The notes under the pieces were generated by a model. It ran no database searches. It worked only from the letters and a program-made list of their open reading frames with translations, and was not told the origin of the DNA. A stretch of 64,000 bases of DNA from positions 1 to 64,000 of the forward strand of contig JAILEQ010000073.1 of the NCBI GenBank assembly GCA_024687305.1, written 5' to 3'. This DNA is from Lachnospiraceae bacterium. GTDB lineage: Bacteria > Bacillota > Clostridia > Lachnospirales > Lachnospiraceae. Made by a program: the position numbers and the translations under genes. Positions 37,553-48,167 of the stretch are shown here, piece by piece (the first letter of the stretch is position 1; each line of letters opens with the position of its first letter).

Positions 37553-38011
37553 TTATTCCTTCTCTGTTGCAACAACGTTTAAATCCAAAAGTGAAATTAA
37601 ACCGTTTGCGCATTTACCTACGCTCGATACGAAGTTTGCATGATCCTGAGAAGTATCGGAAGCAACCTTTTCCACCTGCTCCTCTTCGAGAGTCACAACT
37701 TCTTTGACTTCATCTACGATAACGCCGATGGTACCTGCCTGCTCAAGCTTAAGGATGATGATACGCGATGCTTTTGTAAACACATCGTCATCCAGTCCCA
37801 TTTTAAGTCTTAAGCTCATTACGGGAATAACTTCGCCTCGAAGATTGATAACACCTTTTAAGTATGAAGCTACCTTCGGTACTCTTGTGATGTGAACCAT
37901 CCTCGAAATGTTCTCAACATATGAAATGTTGATACCGTAGGATTCATCGCCGATTTTGATGACTATATATTGCATACTGCCGTTATTTGTTCCGATCTTT
38001 AATTCATCCAT
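37553..38011 (-). CDS. cheW: Chemotaxis coupling protein CheW
   Basis: YIVIKIGDESYGINISYVENISRMVHITRVPKVASYLKGVINLRGEVIPVMSLRLKMG. Confidence 0.96.
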   Translation of the reverse strand: MDELKIGTNNGSMQYIVIKIGDESYGINISYVENISRMVHITRVPKVASYLKGVINLRGEVIPVMSLRLKMGLDDDVFTKASRIIILKLEQAGTIGVIVDEVKEVVTLEEEQVEKVASDTSQDHANFVSSVGKCANGLISLLDLNVVATEKE

Positions 38012-38027
38012 TATCGATTCCTCCTCA

Positions 38028-40124
38028 TTAAATCAATGCATTGGCATCAAGGATCAACGCAACTTCGCCGTCGCCGAGGATTGTTGCACCGCTGATGAAT
38101 TTGCACTTGCTGATATATTTGCCCATGGACTTGATAACGATCTCCTGCTGGCCGATGAGTTCATCAACAACGAGTCCTGCAAGCTTGTCGCCCTTCTTAA
38201 CGATAACAACCATGAGATTGTCTTCGGGTGACTTCGTTGATTCAATATCCAAAACATCATTAAGTCTGATTATCGGTATAACGTTTCCACGAAGTGTGAT
38301 AACTTCTTTGGACTGTACAAACTGTATCTCGTTTGCGGGTATATCTTCGATCGTCTGGATGGATCCGAGGGATATTGCATATTTTTCGCCTCCGACGGTA
38401 ACCATAAGTGCCTGGATGATCGCAAGTGTAAGAGGAAGACGAACTATCCATGTACTTCCTTCTCCGAGTTTGCTCTTAACTTCAACCTCGCCGCTGAGTG
38501 CTTCGATCTTGGACTTAACTACGTCAAGGCCTACGCCTCGACCGGATACTTCCGAAATCTGCTTTGCGGTAGAGAAGCTGGGAAGGAACAGAAGATCTAT
38601 GATCTCCTTAGAGGACATGTTCTCAGCCTGTTCGGGGGTGATCGTGCCTCTTTCTATTGCTTTTGCTCTGACCTTGTCAACATCGATACCGTTACCGTCA
38701 TCTCTTACTTCGATGACAACGTTGTTACCGTCCTGATAAGCATCAAGGAAAATGGAACCGACTTCGGGCTTACCGCGTTCTTTACGAACCTCGGCAGATT
38801 CAAGACCGTGGTCAGCGGCATTTCTTAACAAGTGCATAAGAGGATCGCCGATCTCGTCAACAACGGTGCGGTCGAGTTCCGTCTCTTCACCTGTCATGTA
38901 AAGTTCCATCTTCTTTCCGAGCGTCTTTTGAAGGTCACGGATCATACGAGGGAATTTACTTACAACGCTCTCGATGGGAACCATTCGAACCTTCATAACG
39001 GATTCGTGAAGTGATGTTGTTACGCTTTCAAGATATTCAATATGTTCCGAGAAGTTATTGTGATTTGCTTCATCGGAATTTGTAGCCGAAACAAGTGAGT
39101 TCTTTGCGATTATAAGCTCGCTTACGAGGTTCATGAGTGAATCGAGTTTCTCGATATCAACTCTGACCGTACGATTGACAACAGGCTTTGAAACGGCCTT
39201 CTTTTCTGTCTTTGCAGGTGTTTCCTTCTTTGCCGGAGGCTGTGCGACAGTTTCTTCTTTCTTGGGTGCTTCCTCTGCGGGAGCTTCTTCTGCGGCAGCA
39301 TCTTCCTTAGATGCTTCGATACCTGCGAAATCAGCATCCGTAAGAGCCGATCCGAAAGCATCTTCTATTTCCGATACGTTCTTGATTGCTGCGATAAGAG
39401 TGTCAAGAGAAGCATCCGAAACCGTGATGACGCTGAAGTCGAAATCGAACTTCTCGTCCTCAATATCCTGGCTTGAAGGTTTTGAAAGAATGATCTCGCC
39501 GTGCTCTTCCAATGCCTTGAAAACAAGGAAAGCTCGTGCGGCCTTTAAGATACATGTTTCCTGAACCTTTACGGTTATTCCGTATAAATTCTTTCCTTCG
39601 GCTTTTGCAGCTTCATAAAGACTCTTTTCGGTATCGGTGAGTTTGATCTCACGCCATTTTTCTTTGTCGTTAGCTGCGGGTGCGGGTGTTTCCGCTTTTG
39701 CTTCCTCTTTTTTGGCTCCGCCGGATGCGGCATCACCACCGCCGCCGTTAAGAATATCGTTGAGAGCTTTGATAAGAGGTTCGTTATCGTTCGTGCCTTC
39801 GTCTGCCGACTCCTGAATGGAGGATGTATACTCTTCCAATGCATCAAGACACTGGAAAAGAATATCGATCATGTTAGGCTGAACTTTGATGTTACCGTTA
39901 CGTACTTCAGAAAATACGTTTTCCATGTCATGAGTAAGATTCTGCATGCGCTTGAATCCCATGGTACCTGCCATACCTTTTAAGGAATGGGCTGCACGGA
40001 ATATCTCGTTAATGGTATCCATGTTTTCGGAATCCTGCTCAAGTTCGAGAATCTGTGTGTTCAGACTCTGCAAATGCTCCTTGGTCTCGTCAAGGAAAAT
40101 CTCTAGATACTGGCTGACATCCAT
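38028..40124 (-). CDS. cheA: Chemotaxis histidine kinase CheA
   Basis: Hpt FRAAHSLKGMAGTMGF; HATPase GDPLMHLLRNAADHGLE; C-terminal CheW-like domain. Confidence 0.97.
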   Translation of the reverse strand: MDVSQYLEIFLDETKEHLQSLNTQILELEQDSENMDTINEIFRAAHSLKGMAGTMGFKRMQNLTHDMENVFSEVRNGNIKVQPNMIDILFQCLDALEEYTSSIQESADEGTNDNEPLIKALNDILNGGGGDAASGGAKKEEAKAETPAPAANDKEKWREIKLTDTEKSLYEAAKAEGKNLYGITVKVQETCILKAARAFLVFKALEEHGEIILSKPSSQDIEDEKFDFDFSVITVSDASLDTLIAAIKNVSEIEDAFGSALTDADFAGIEASKEDAAAEEAPAEEAPKKEETVAQPPAKKETPAKTEKKAVSKPVVNRTVRVDIEKLDSLMNLVSELIIAKNSLVSATNSDEANHNNFSEHIEYLESVTTSLHESVMKVRMVPIESVVSKFPRMIRDLQKTLGKKMELYMTGEETELDRTVVDEIGDPLMHLLRNAADHGLESAEVRKERGKPEVGSIFLDAYQDGNNVVIEVRDDGNGIDVDKVRAKAIERGTITPEQAENMSSKEIIDLLFLPSFSTAKQISEVSGRGVGLDVVKSKIEALSGEVEVKSKLGEGSTWIVRLPLTLAIIQALMVTVGGEKYAISLGSIQTIEDIPANEIQFVQSKEVITLRGNVIPIIRLNDVLDIESTKSPEDNLMVVIVKKGDKLAGLVVDELIGQQEIVIKSMGKYISKCKFISGATILGDGEVALILDANALI

Positions 40125-40125
40125 T

Positions 40126-41202
40126 TTACATTACCCCCACGTTCATAATGATCTCCTGTGCTATCTGTTTAAGGGGTACTACACAGTTTGATAAACCGGC
40201 GTTGTACGCGCTCTTAGGCATCCCGTAAACAGTACAGGAGTCTTGGTCCTGTGTGATTACGTATGTGTTTTTATGTTCCTTCAGATACGCGATTCCTTTT
40301 GTCCCGTCGGCTCCCATGCCGGTCATCACCACACACACAGCACGGTCGGTGATACCGTTGGCAAGAGACTCGTACATATAATTGGCTGAAGGTTTTACTC
40401 CTTCTCTGGTGGGTTCGTCACTGTAACGGATCTTGTAAGTGTTCCCTACGGAATCAATGTTTAAGTGCTTGCCGCCTTGGGCCACGTAAACGTGTCCGCT
40501 TTCGAGAGCCTCACCGTCCTCTGCTTCGGAGACCTTGATCTCGCTTAAAGAATCAAGTCTTTCCGCCAGGGAAGCGGTAAACCCCGCAGGCATATGCTGC
40601 ACGATAACGACCGGTGCCTTAAGTGAGGCCGGAAGAAGCGGAATGACCTCCTGCAAAGCTTTGGGACCGCCGGTTGAACTGGCGATCGCAACGATCTGCT
40701 TGTCCTTAACGGTTCTTTTTGCTCTAGAAGCAAGCTCTATGAGCTTTTTATGAGTTTCGCTGCGTGCTGCCTCATCTTCCGGTTTATCGGTAAAATCAGA
40801 TGCCTTGCTCTCGCATACAACCTCTAAGATCTTAATAAGTCCGGTATCAAAGACACCGTTCTTGCAATCTCCGGGATTGTCGGGCTTGTGGATAAAATCG
40901 ATGGCGCCCAGACTCAAAGCATCAAGCGTTGTCTTGGCACCTTCTTTGGTATCCGTACTGGCCATAACGACTCTGGCGGGGATCTTTCGATCCCTTAGCT
41001 CCTTAAGGAGTTCCAGTCCCGTCATCTTCGGCATGTTGACGTCCAAAATTACCGCGTCATATGTTTTCCTCTTCAGAAGCTCCAAGGCTTCCTCACCGTT
41101 CGTTGCACGATCCGACACTCGGAATCGGGTATCTGCGTTGATTATATCACAGATAACTCTTCTCATGAGTGCAGAATCATCAACTACCAGTATATTTTTC
41201 AT
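40126..41202 (-). CDS. cheB: Protein-glutamate methylesterase CheB
   Basis: REC domain DAVILDVNMPKMTGLELLKEL; IASSTGGPKALQEVIPLLP; VVIVQHMPAGFTASLAERLD; VVMTGMGADGTKGI. Confidence 0.97.
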   Translation of the reverse strand: MKNILVVDDSALMRRVICDIINADTRFRVSDRATNGEEALELLKRKTYDAVILDVNMPKMTGLELLKELRDRKIPARVVMASTDTKEGAKTTLDALSLGAIDFIHKPDNPGDCKNGVFDTGLIKILEVVCESKASDFTDKPEDEAARSETHKKLIELASRAKRTVKDKQIVAIASSTGGPKALQEVIPLLPASLKAPVVIVQHMPAGFTASLAERLDSLSEIKVSEAEDGEALESGHVYVAQGGKHLNIDSVGNTYKIRYSDEPTREGVKPSANYMYESLANGITDRAVCVVMTGMGADGTKGIAYLKEHKNTYVITQDQDSCTVYGMPKSAYNAGLSNCVVPLKQIAQEIIMNVGVM

Positions 41203-41247
41203 AAAATTGCCTCATTTTGACGTTAATTTTCAGTTAATTTAGAACAA

Positions 41248-41964
41248 TTAGCGTCCTCTGTTCCTTCTGAGTCTTCTTTCTTCGTCAAAAATAAACTTGA
41301 TTATTTCTTCACGAACATCGTTGCTGAGATCAACATACTGTACTCTGTGCTCGTATTCTCCGGGACGATTTGCGACTTCACGGACGCTGAGCACTTTTCC
41401 GACGGTCTCATAATCTTTGGCTATTCCATCGTTAACAAGCTGATAAGTACAATATACAAGACTTCCCTGTTCGTAAGGATGATCGGAAATGAAACGTATT
41501 CCGCCGCCGCTGATATCGACGATAAGGCTTCTTCTTAACGGAAGACCCGGTACCAGCATTGCGTGATGTGCCTCTATGGCCTGCACTTCCTCCTGTTTTA
41601 ACTCTCTCGTCTTCATATCGAGAACACAGCTGAATCGATAATAATCTCTTCTCTGGTGCTTTCTAAGATTGCTGGTAAGTTCAAAAACAAGCACATAAAC
41701 GTTATTGCTTTTGTATCTGTCGATAATACGTGCGAAACACTGATACAATCCCTGGGCCGTATAAAAGCAAAGATCGTACTCTCCGTCTATAGGCAGTAAT
41801 ATCAGTTTTGTCTTCTCCATCGGCATAATGACTTCAAGTCTGTCGTCAGACAAAACATCATATACTTTTGTTGTGTATACCTTCTTGACCCCATCCGTTC
41901 CGGATAGTCTGTCTACAGCCTGGAGATCCACCTTGTCTCCCGCAAAGACATATTTTGATAACAT
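41248..41964 (-). CDS. YcgR/YpfA-like PilZ-domain flagellar brake protein
   Basis: RRDYYRFSCVLDM and LIVDISGGGIRFISDHPYEQG: PilZ RxxxR and (D/N)xSxxG motifs. Confidence 0.88.
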   Translation of the reverse strand: MLSKYVFAGDKVDLQAVDRLSGTDGVKKVYTTKVYDVLSDDRLEVIMPMEKTKLILLPIDGEYDLCFYTAQGLYQCFARIIDRYKSNNVYVLVFELTSNLRKHQRRDYYRFSCVLDMKTRELKQEEVQAIEAHHAMLVPGLPLRRSLIVDISGGGIRFISDHPYEQGSLVYCTYQLVNDGIAKDYETVGKVLSVREVANRPGEYEHRVQYVDLSNDVREEIIKFIFDEERRLRRNRGR

Positions 41965-41976
41965 ATTCCCGCTCCT

Positions 41977-42876
41977 TTACTGATTGGAATTCTGATTAAA
42001 TTTTTTACCCGTAACTATATGTGAAAAGAACGCGGCCATTCCCCGTCTCTTAACACCCGACATCATCTCTTTGTTCATAAGTGTAGCCGCTATCTGTTCG
42101 TAAGCAACCGCAGACTTTGCATTCGGTGTCTGGATAGATACCGGCATCTGCTGCATTACGGCTTTGGAAAGTGCGGGATCTTCGGGAACCGCACCCAGAT
42201 ATGAAAGAGGTAACTTTAGATACCTTGCGACTACTGCGTTCAATTTGTTGAAAAGCGCCTGACCTTCCTGCGCATTTTCAACTTTGTTGGCAATGACCTT
42301 CACCTGCGAATTGTCGGGTGAAAATCTAGCATGTCTCGAAAGCGCTTTTAAAAGCGAATAAGAATCGGTTATCGATGTGGGCTCGGGTGTGGTTACAAGA
42401 AGTATCTCTCCGCTCGCCACCAGGAATTCGAGCACCGCGTCGGAGATTCCCGCTCCCGTATCCACGATAATAACGTCTGTTATCGCATCAAGTTCGGCCA
42501 GATTCTGTACAATATATGTAAGATGTTCCCGGTTTAAGTTGCTCATCCCCGCTATCCCCGATCCGCCCGAAATAAATCCGACTTCGTTGGGACCCCAGGT
42601 GATGATGTCTTTAATGTTCATGCCCTGGTAGATCAGATCTGCAAGATTGTGTTTGGGAACCGCACCAAACATTACTTCAATGTTGGCAAGACCAAAATCC
42701 GCATCGAGAATGATCACCCTCTGTCCCATCTTGCGAAACTGTATCGCAAGATTTATGGAGGTGTTTGACTTACCGACACCGCCCTTACCGCTCGTTACCG
42801 TTATGACTCTGGCTACCGGTCTGGGAGCCACGTTGTTTGCTTTGATTATATTTCTTAATTGTTCTGCCTGATCCAT
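41977..42876 (-). CDS. flhG: MinD/ParA-like flagellar number regulator FlhG
   Basis: VITVTSGKGGVGKSNTSINLAIQFRKMGQRVIILDADFGLANIEVMFG; adjacent to flhF. Confidence 0.94.
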   Translation of the reverse strand: MDQAEQLRNIIKANNVAPRPVARVITVTSGKGGVGKSNTSINLAIQFRKMGQRVIILDADFGLANIEVMFGAVPKHNLADLIYQGMNIKDIITWGPNEVGFISGGSGIAGMSNLNREHLTYIVQNLAELDAITDVIIVDTGAGISDAVLEFLVASGEILLVTTPEPTSITDSYSLLKALSRHARFSPDNSQVKVIANKVENAQEGQALFNKLNAVVARYLKLPLSYLGAVPEDPALSKAVMQQMPVSIQTPNAKSAVAYEQIAATLMNKEMMSGVKRRGMAAFFSHIVTGKKFNQNSNQ

Positions 42877-42878
42877 GA

Positions 42879-44189
42879 TCACCTTTTACCTCCCAGAAGG
42901 TTCTTTACCGTGCGCTGGGCGTTAAACTGTTCGATATCGTCGGGCACGTTCTGTCCGCAGGTTATATAGGAAAGAGATGCACCCGTATAAAGCTTCAGGT
43001 TAAGAAGGTTACCCAAAGCCGTTGTTTCATCGAGTTTTGTAAATATAAGCTTATAATCTGTTATCTCAGAATATGCATCGGCGATACTCTTTAAGTCTCT
43101 GTACTTTGTTGTGGCGCTTACAACAAGGTAAACTTCCTTTTCAACAATGCCGTCCGCCGAATGAACAAACTCACCCATAATATTCTTCTGCTCACGATTC
43201 TGGTGAGAATGTCCCGCAGTATCCACAAATACGTAATCGAAATCTCTGAAATCGTCGAGAGCCGATTCCATTTCTTCTATTGTATAAATGATCCTGAAAG
43301 GAACTTCGAGAATGTTGGCATACGTTCTTAACTGTTCGGCGGCCGCTATTCTGTATGTATCGGCCGTAAGAAGCGCGATCTTTTTCTTCTGCTCGACAGA
43401 AAACTTTGATGCGATCTTGGCGATCGTAGTAGTCTTTCCGACACCTGTGGGGCCTACAAAGAACACCAGTTTCGGTCCTTTTTCGGCAGGAGTGATGCAT
43501 AAAGGCTTTTCAAACTTAAGTATCATCTTTTGATAGATGCCCGATAAAGCCACATCGAACGGAGTGCCCGCTTTTGTGACTTTTCTGGTCTCTTCCACTA
43601 TGCTCGTGGCATATTCTTCGTTTACTTCGTTGTCGGTAAGTGTCGACTTTAAAAGATTGAAGAAAGTGCACAGCTCATCGTTTGATGCTTCGGACTTATC
43701 CGAAACATCGGACGATCTGTCTGTCTTCTCGTTTTCTTTTTCCCTGTTCCTGTCAATATCGGGAGAAAGCTTTTCTTCCAAAAGATTCTGAAGGCTGTCA
43801 AGCTTCTCTTCGAGTATATTGCCGGGTCTTGGGCGCTCATATGTAACGGGTCTGTCTGAAACCGTCGAATCATCCGAAGAGACCGTTTTGTCAAAACGTC
43901 TGAGTCGCTCAACTCCCGTCTCGCTTTCCGCCTTCTCAACAATGGAATTTACCTTGCCAAGCGCTTCGGTAATGTTTCTGGCGCTTACGTTTGCCTTTTC
44001 CTGGATGGCACGGTCGGTATCGTCTTCCAAAGCTACCGTAACCTCTACCATCTGAGGTGAAAAGATCGCAAAGATCCCCTTCTTTTTTACATTCCTTACG
44101 TTCATAACGACAACGTTGGCTCCAAGTTCTTTCCTTGCAGCCTCGATCGCTTCACTTTCTGTTTTCGCCTGAAATTTCTTAATGATCAT
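42879..44189 (-). CDS. flhF: SRP-like GTPase FlhF
   Basis: MIIKKFQAKTESEAIEAARKELGANVVVMNVRNVKKKGIFAIF; FVGPTGVGKTTTIAKIASKF; DYVFVDTAGHSHQNREQ; FTKLDETTALGNLLNL. Confidence 0.95.
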   Translation of the reverse strand: MIIKKFQAKTESEAIEAARKELGANVVVMNVRNVKKKGIFAIFSPQMVEVTVALEDDTDRAIQEKANVSARNITEALGKVNSIVEKAESETGVERLRRFDKTVSSDDSTVSDRPVTYERPRPGNILEEKLDSLQNLLEEKLSPDIDRNREKENEKTDRSSDVSDKSEASNDELCTFFNLLKSTLTDNEVNEEYATSIVEETRKVTKAGTPFDVALSGIYQKMILKFEKPLCITPAEKGPKLVFFVGPTGVGKTTTIAKIASKFSVEQKKKIALLTADTYRIAAAEQLRTYANILEVPFRIIYTIEEMESALDDFRDFDYVFVDTAGHSHQNREQKNIMGEFVHSADGIVEKEVYLVVSATTKYRDLKSIADAYSEITDYKLIFTKLDETTALGNLLNLKLYTGASLSYITCGQNVPDDIEQFNAQRTVKNLLGGKR

Positions 44190-46235
44190 TTATGCAGTCA
44201 CCATTCCGACAGATTGTAATTCCACATTTGACTCTATTTCATTATAGCTTACAACTACCAGATCTTTGTAGTAATCTTCCGTAAGTCTCTTAAAATACAT
44301 TCGAACGATCGGGGAAGTTATTATGATCTGGTTCTTTCCGAGATCGTCGAGTTTCTTTAGCTCTTTTCCGGTAGCGCTTATTATCGCCTTTGTCTTCTCG
44401 GGATCGAGAGTAAGATAGGCTCCCTGCTCGGTCTGTTTTACGCTTCCCATGATCTCCTGCTCGAGTTTCGGATCGAGTGTGACAACGCTCGTAGTCTCGT
44501 TCTGAGGGAAGTATTTACCCGATATCGATCTCTTAAGCGATTGACGTACATATTCCGTAAGGATATCCGTATCTCTTGTCGTCGGAGCATAATCCGCAAG
44601 AGTTTCGAATATGGTCAGGAGGTCTCTTATCGAAATGCCTTCCTTTAACAGGTTTTGAAGTATCTTTTGGATCTCGCCGAGCGAAAGGAGCTTCGGATAG
44701 AGTTCGTCCACAACCTGAGGGTTTGTCTCTTTCAAATTGTTGATAAGACTCTGCACATCCTGCCTCGTGAGCAGTTCCGCGATATGCTGTCTTATGATCT
44801 CCGTTAAGTGAGTCGCAATGATCGACGGAGGATCCACGACGGTATAACCCATACTTTCGGCTCTTTCTCTCTGTCCTTCCGTTATCCATACGGCAGGCAG
44901 GTGAAAAGAAGGCTCGAACGTCGGGATACCTGTTATCTCTTCTTCAACAAATCCCGGATTCATGGCCATATAATGGTCGAACAGTATCTCGCCCTCACTG
45001 ACCTGAATACCTTTAATCTTTATGATATATTGATTGGGATTTAGCTGTATATTGTCTCGCAATCGGATGATGGGAACAACGGTACCGAGTTCAAGCGCGA
45101 TCTGCCTTCTTATCATTACGACACGATCGAGAAGGTCGCCGCCCTGACTTACGTTTGCAAGCGGTATGATACCGTAACCGAACTCAAGCTCGATCGGGTC
45201 AACCGACAGCAGCGAATTGACATTCTCCGGCTGCCTGATCTCCTGTGCTTCCTGTTCTTCCGTCTCTGCTTCATGCTCTATATTGGCCGTTTCTATCGTA
45301 CCCTGCATGGTTCGTCCCGCTAATATAAATATAATACCTATCGCGAGAAAAAGAAATGTATTAAGAGGAGTTACCAGACCAAGTCCGGCTATAACGGCAC
45401 CTACGATATAGAGGGCTTTCGGAATACCGAAAAGCTGTCTTACGAGCACGTTTCCGAAATCCGCACTTCCCGAACCTTTGGTGACCAGAATACCCGTCGA
45501 TAAAGAGATGAGAAGCGAAGGAATCTGGGATACGAGTCCGTCACCGATGGTAAGTATGGTGTATGTGTTAAGAGCGGAGCTTAGATCTTCGCCACGCATC
45601 GTAACGCCCATGATGATACCGCCCACAACGTTTATGGCGGTAATAATAAGACCCGCAACGGCATCTCCCTTTACGTACTTAACGGCACCGTCCATGGAAC
45701 CGAAGAAAGATGCTTCCTGCTGTATCTTGTCTCGTCTTTGCTTTGCCTCGGCGTCAGTAATGGCACCTGTATTTAAGTCGGCATCGATGGCCATCTGTTT
45801 ACCGGGCATAGCGTCCAGGGTAAATCTTGCGGTTACTTCCGCAACTCTTTCCGAACCTTTGTTGATAACGAGGAACTGAATGATAAGAAGTATCAGGAAA
45901 ACGATAACGCCGACTATAAGATTTCCGCTTCCCACGAACGAACCGAAAGTCTCAACGACGTTACCGGGATCGCCGGTCGTAAGAATAAGTCTTGTCGACG
46001 ATACGTTAAGCGATATCCTGAATATGGTCGTAAAAAGAAGGATAGTCGGGAAATATGACATTTCCAGAACTTCCTTTGAAAACATACATACAAAGAGGAT
46101 AAGAAAAGCAACGGAAATATTGATCGCCAACAAAACGTCCAGTAAGACGTTGGGAATAGGCACGATCAACATGATAAAGGCTGCAAGTATATAAGCGGCA
46201 ACGCCTACGTCTGCTCCTTTGATCTTACCGTTCAC
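44190..46235 (-). CDS. flhA: Flagellar export apparatus protein FlhA
   Basis: NISVAFLILFVCMFSKEVLEMSYFPTILLFTTIFRISLNVSSTRLIL; RFTLDAMPGKQMAIDADLNTGAITDAEAKQRR. Confidence 0.98.
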   Translation of the reverse strand: MNGKIKGADVGVAAYILAAFIMLIVPIPNVLLDVLLAINISVAFLILFVCMFSKEVLEMSYFPTILLFTTIFRISLNVSSTRLILTTGDPGNVVETFGSFVGSGNLIVGVIVFLILLIIQFLVINKGSERVAEVTARFTLDAMPGKQMAIDADLNTGAITDAEAKQRRDKIQQEASFFGSMDGAVKYVKGDAVAGLIITAINVVGGIIMGVTMRGEDLSSALNTYTILTIGDGLVSQIPSLLISLSTGILVTKGSGSADFGNVLVRQLFGIPKALYIVGAVIAGLGLVTPLNTFLFLAIGIIFILAGRTMQGTIETANIEHEAETEEQEAQEIRQPENVNSLLSVDPIELEFGYGIIPLANVSQGGDLLDRVVMIRRQIALELGTVVPIIRLRDNIQLNPNQYIIKIKGIQVSEGEILFDHYMAMNPGFVEEEITGIPTFEPSFHLPAVWITEGQRERAESMGYTVVDPPSIIATHLTEIIRQHIAELLTRQDVQSLINNLKETNPQVVDELYPKLLSLGEIQKILQNLLKEGISIRDLLTIFETLADYAPTTRDTDILTEYVRQSLKRSISGKYFPQNETTSVVTLDPKLEQEIMGSVKQTEQGAYLTLDPEKTKAIISATGKELKKLDDLGKNQIIITSPIVRMYFKRLTEDYYKDLVVVSYNEIESNVELQSVGMVTA

Positions 46236-46267
46236 ATCCTTACCTCCTCTCTGTTATTTTTTAAGAA

Positions 46268-47380
46268 TCACGCTTTGCCTTTAAGATGATATACAAACGC
46301 AAGAACTTCGGCCACCGACTGATAAAGTTCGGCGGGAACCATCTCTCCTATCTCAACGTTTGCATAAAGCATTCTCGCAAGCGGTTTATTCTCAACTATC
46401 TCAATATCATTGTCTCTGGCGACTTCCTTGATCTTTTGGGCCAGATAATCGGCACCTTTTGCGATCACCACAGGTGCATCGTACTTATCCGCATCGTACA
46501 AAAGTGCGACCGCATAATGCGTCGGGTTTGTAATGACGACATCCGCTTTGGGGAGTTCCTGCATCATTCTTCTTCTCGAAGCCTGCATCATCCTCTGACG
46601 GATCTTGCCCTTGATCTGAGGATCACCTTCCTGCTGCTTGTATTCGTCTTTGACTTCCTGTTTCGTCATCTTAAGGTCGTCGTTGTATTTCCACTTCTGA
46701 TATGCGTAATCAAGAAAAGCGATTATAAGATATGCTATGGAAATCCTTATACCCATGTTAATGAGTATGTTACATGTATTGGCTATCCCCGAATTTAAAG
46801 ACATGTCATACAGTAAAAAGAAACCTGTGACGTTCTTCCTAAGATACGAATAAGCCACCCATGCGATAATGACTATCTTAAGTATTGACTTTAAAAGCTC
46901 AACGAGCGCAGTCTTGGAAAATATCTTTTTAAAACCGTTTATCGGATTTAATTTGCTTCCTTTGGGCTGAAGCGGTTTAGCGGTCGGATGCCACTTAACC
47001 TGAGCCACATCGCATACGAACGATACGATAAAAGAAACAAGCATAACAGGAAGAATTATGATAAGCACCTGAGAAAATACCTCTGTTATGAGGGTTATGA
47101 TACTTACTTCATTTACTCTTCCTTCGTAATTCTTTATATATTCGGGTATATCGTCGTAAACAAGTCTGAACATACCGAGAAGCCTCTCGGCAATGATCGT
47201 CGCATAAACTCTTAATATTACAAATGCCGCCATTAAGCTGAAAGCATTTTCGATCTCCTTGCTTTTGGCTACCTGGCCTTCGTCTCTGGCATCATTTTTC
47301 TTTTTTTCGGTTGCCGGTTCGGTTTTTTCGCCGCCCGGACCGTCGGAAGCGAAAAACTGAAGATTAAATTCTAATGTCAC
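46268..47380 (-). CDS. flhB: Flagellar export apparatus protein FlhB
   Basis: FFASDGPGGEKTEPATEKKKNDARDEGQVAKSKE; autocleavage motif NPTH in ADVVITNPTHYAVALLYD. Start placed at GTG 47380 (overlapping the fliR stop), not the 47599 longest-ORF start. Confidence 0.96.
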   Translation of the reverse strand: MTLEFNLQFFASDGPGGEKTEPATEKKKNDARDEGQVAKSKEIENAFSLMAAFVILRVYATIIAERLLGMFRLVYDDIPEYIKNYEGRVNEVSIITLITEVFSQVLIIILPVMLVSFIVSFVCDVAQVKWHPTAKPLQPKGSKLNPINGFKKIFSKTALVELLKSILKIVIIAWVAYSYLRKNVTGFFLLYDMSLNSGIANTCNILINMGIRISIAYLIIAFLDYAYQKWKYNDDLKMTKQEVKDEYKQQEGDPQIKGKIRQRMMQASRRRMMQELPKADVVITNPTHYAVALLYDADKYDAPVVIAKGADYLAQKIKEVARDNDIEIVENKPLARMLYANVEIGEMVPAELYQSVAEVLAFVYHLKGKA

Positions 47381-48156
47381 AGCATCGACTCCGTAAGGAT
47401 CGTAACCATTTTCCTCATCTCGTCGATAAGCATCGATGAAATATTGGGAAGCATGGCGGTTGTCAAAAACAAAACTCCAAGTCCGACAAGAACCTTTATC
47501 TGCATACCTACCGCAAACATGTTCATCTGCGGAGAAACTTTTGCAAGTATCCCGAGAAGTGAATTTAACAAAAGCATGACCGCAAATATCGGAAGACATA
47601 TTTTTACGCCTATCATCATATAATCTTTTAAAAACTCAAGGATAGCCGCCAGAAGGTTATCGGACGAAAAGATCGCACCGTTAACGGGGATCAGCTTAAA
47701 TGTTTCGGCAAGGGCTGAGACTATGAAATGAAACAGTCCGCTGACGAGAAGCATTAACGTCACCGCATATTGATAATACGCGCCCGAAATGGTCACATTC
47801 TGATTGGTGTTGGGATCGAACAAAGTTACCATCGAAAGACCCGTCTCCATATCGGAAATGTGGCCCGCAAGGCTTAGGATCGTGGAAACTATCTGTGCTC
47901 CGTAACCTATCAAAAGACCCGTAACGGCTTCTTTTAACACCAATACCGAATAACCGAATATCGAGTTGTATTCAAGCGGAGTATACGGAACCAATCTGTA
48001 GAGCAATACGGCAAAAAGAAAACTGAAACCGATCTTTACATGATTCGGAACTCCTCTCATCGAAAAGAAAGGAGCGACATATATAAACGTAGCCACCCTT
48101 ATCACGATCAAAAGGAAATACTCAAGTTCATCGAGAGAAAACGAATAATCGATCAT
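47377..48156 (-). CDS. fliR: Flagellar export apparatus protein FliR
   Basis: FLLIVIRVATFIYVAPFFSMRGVPNHVKIGFSFLFAVLLYRLVP; SGAYYQYAVTLMLLVSGLFHFIVSALAETFKLIPV. Start at MIDYSFSL. Confidence 0.95.
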   Translation of the reverse strand: MIDYSFSLDELEYFLLIVIRVATFIYVAPFFSMRGVPNHVKIGFSFLFAVLLYRLVPYTPLEYNSIFGYSVLVLKEAVTGLLIGYGAQIVSTILSLAGHISDMETGLSMVTLFDPNTNQNVTISGAYYQYAVTLMLLVSGLFHFIVSALAETFKLIPVNGAIFSSDNLLAAILEFLKDYMMIGVKICLPIFAVMLLLNSLLGILAKVSPQMNMFAVGMQIKVLVGLGVLFLTTAMLPNISSMLIDEMRKMVTILTESML

Positions 48157-48167
48157 CTTCTTTCTCC

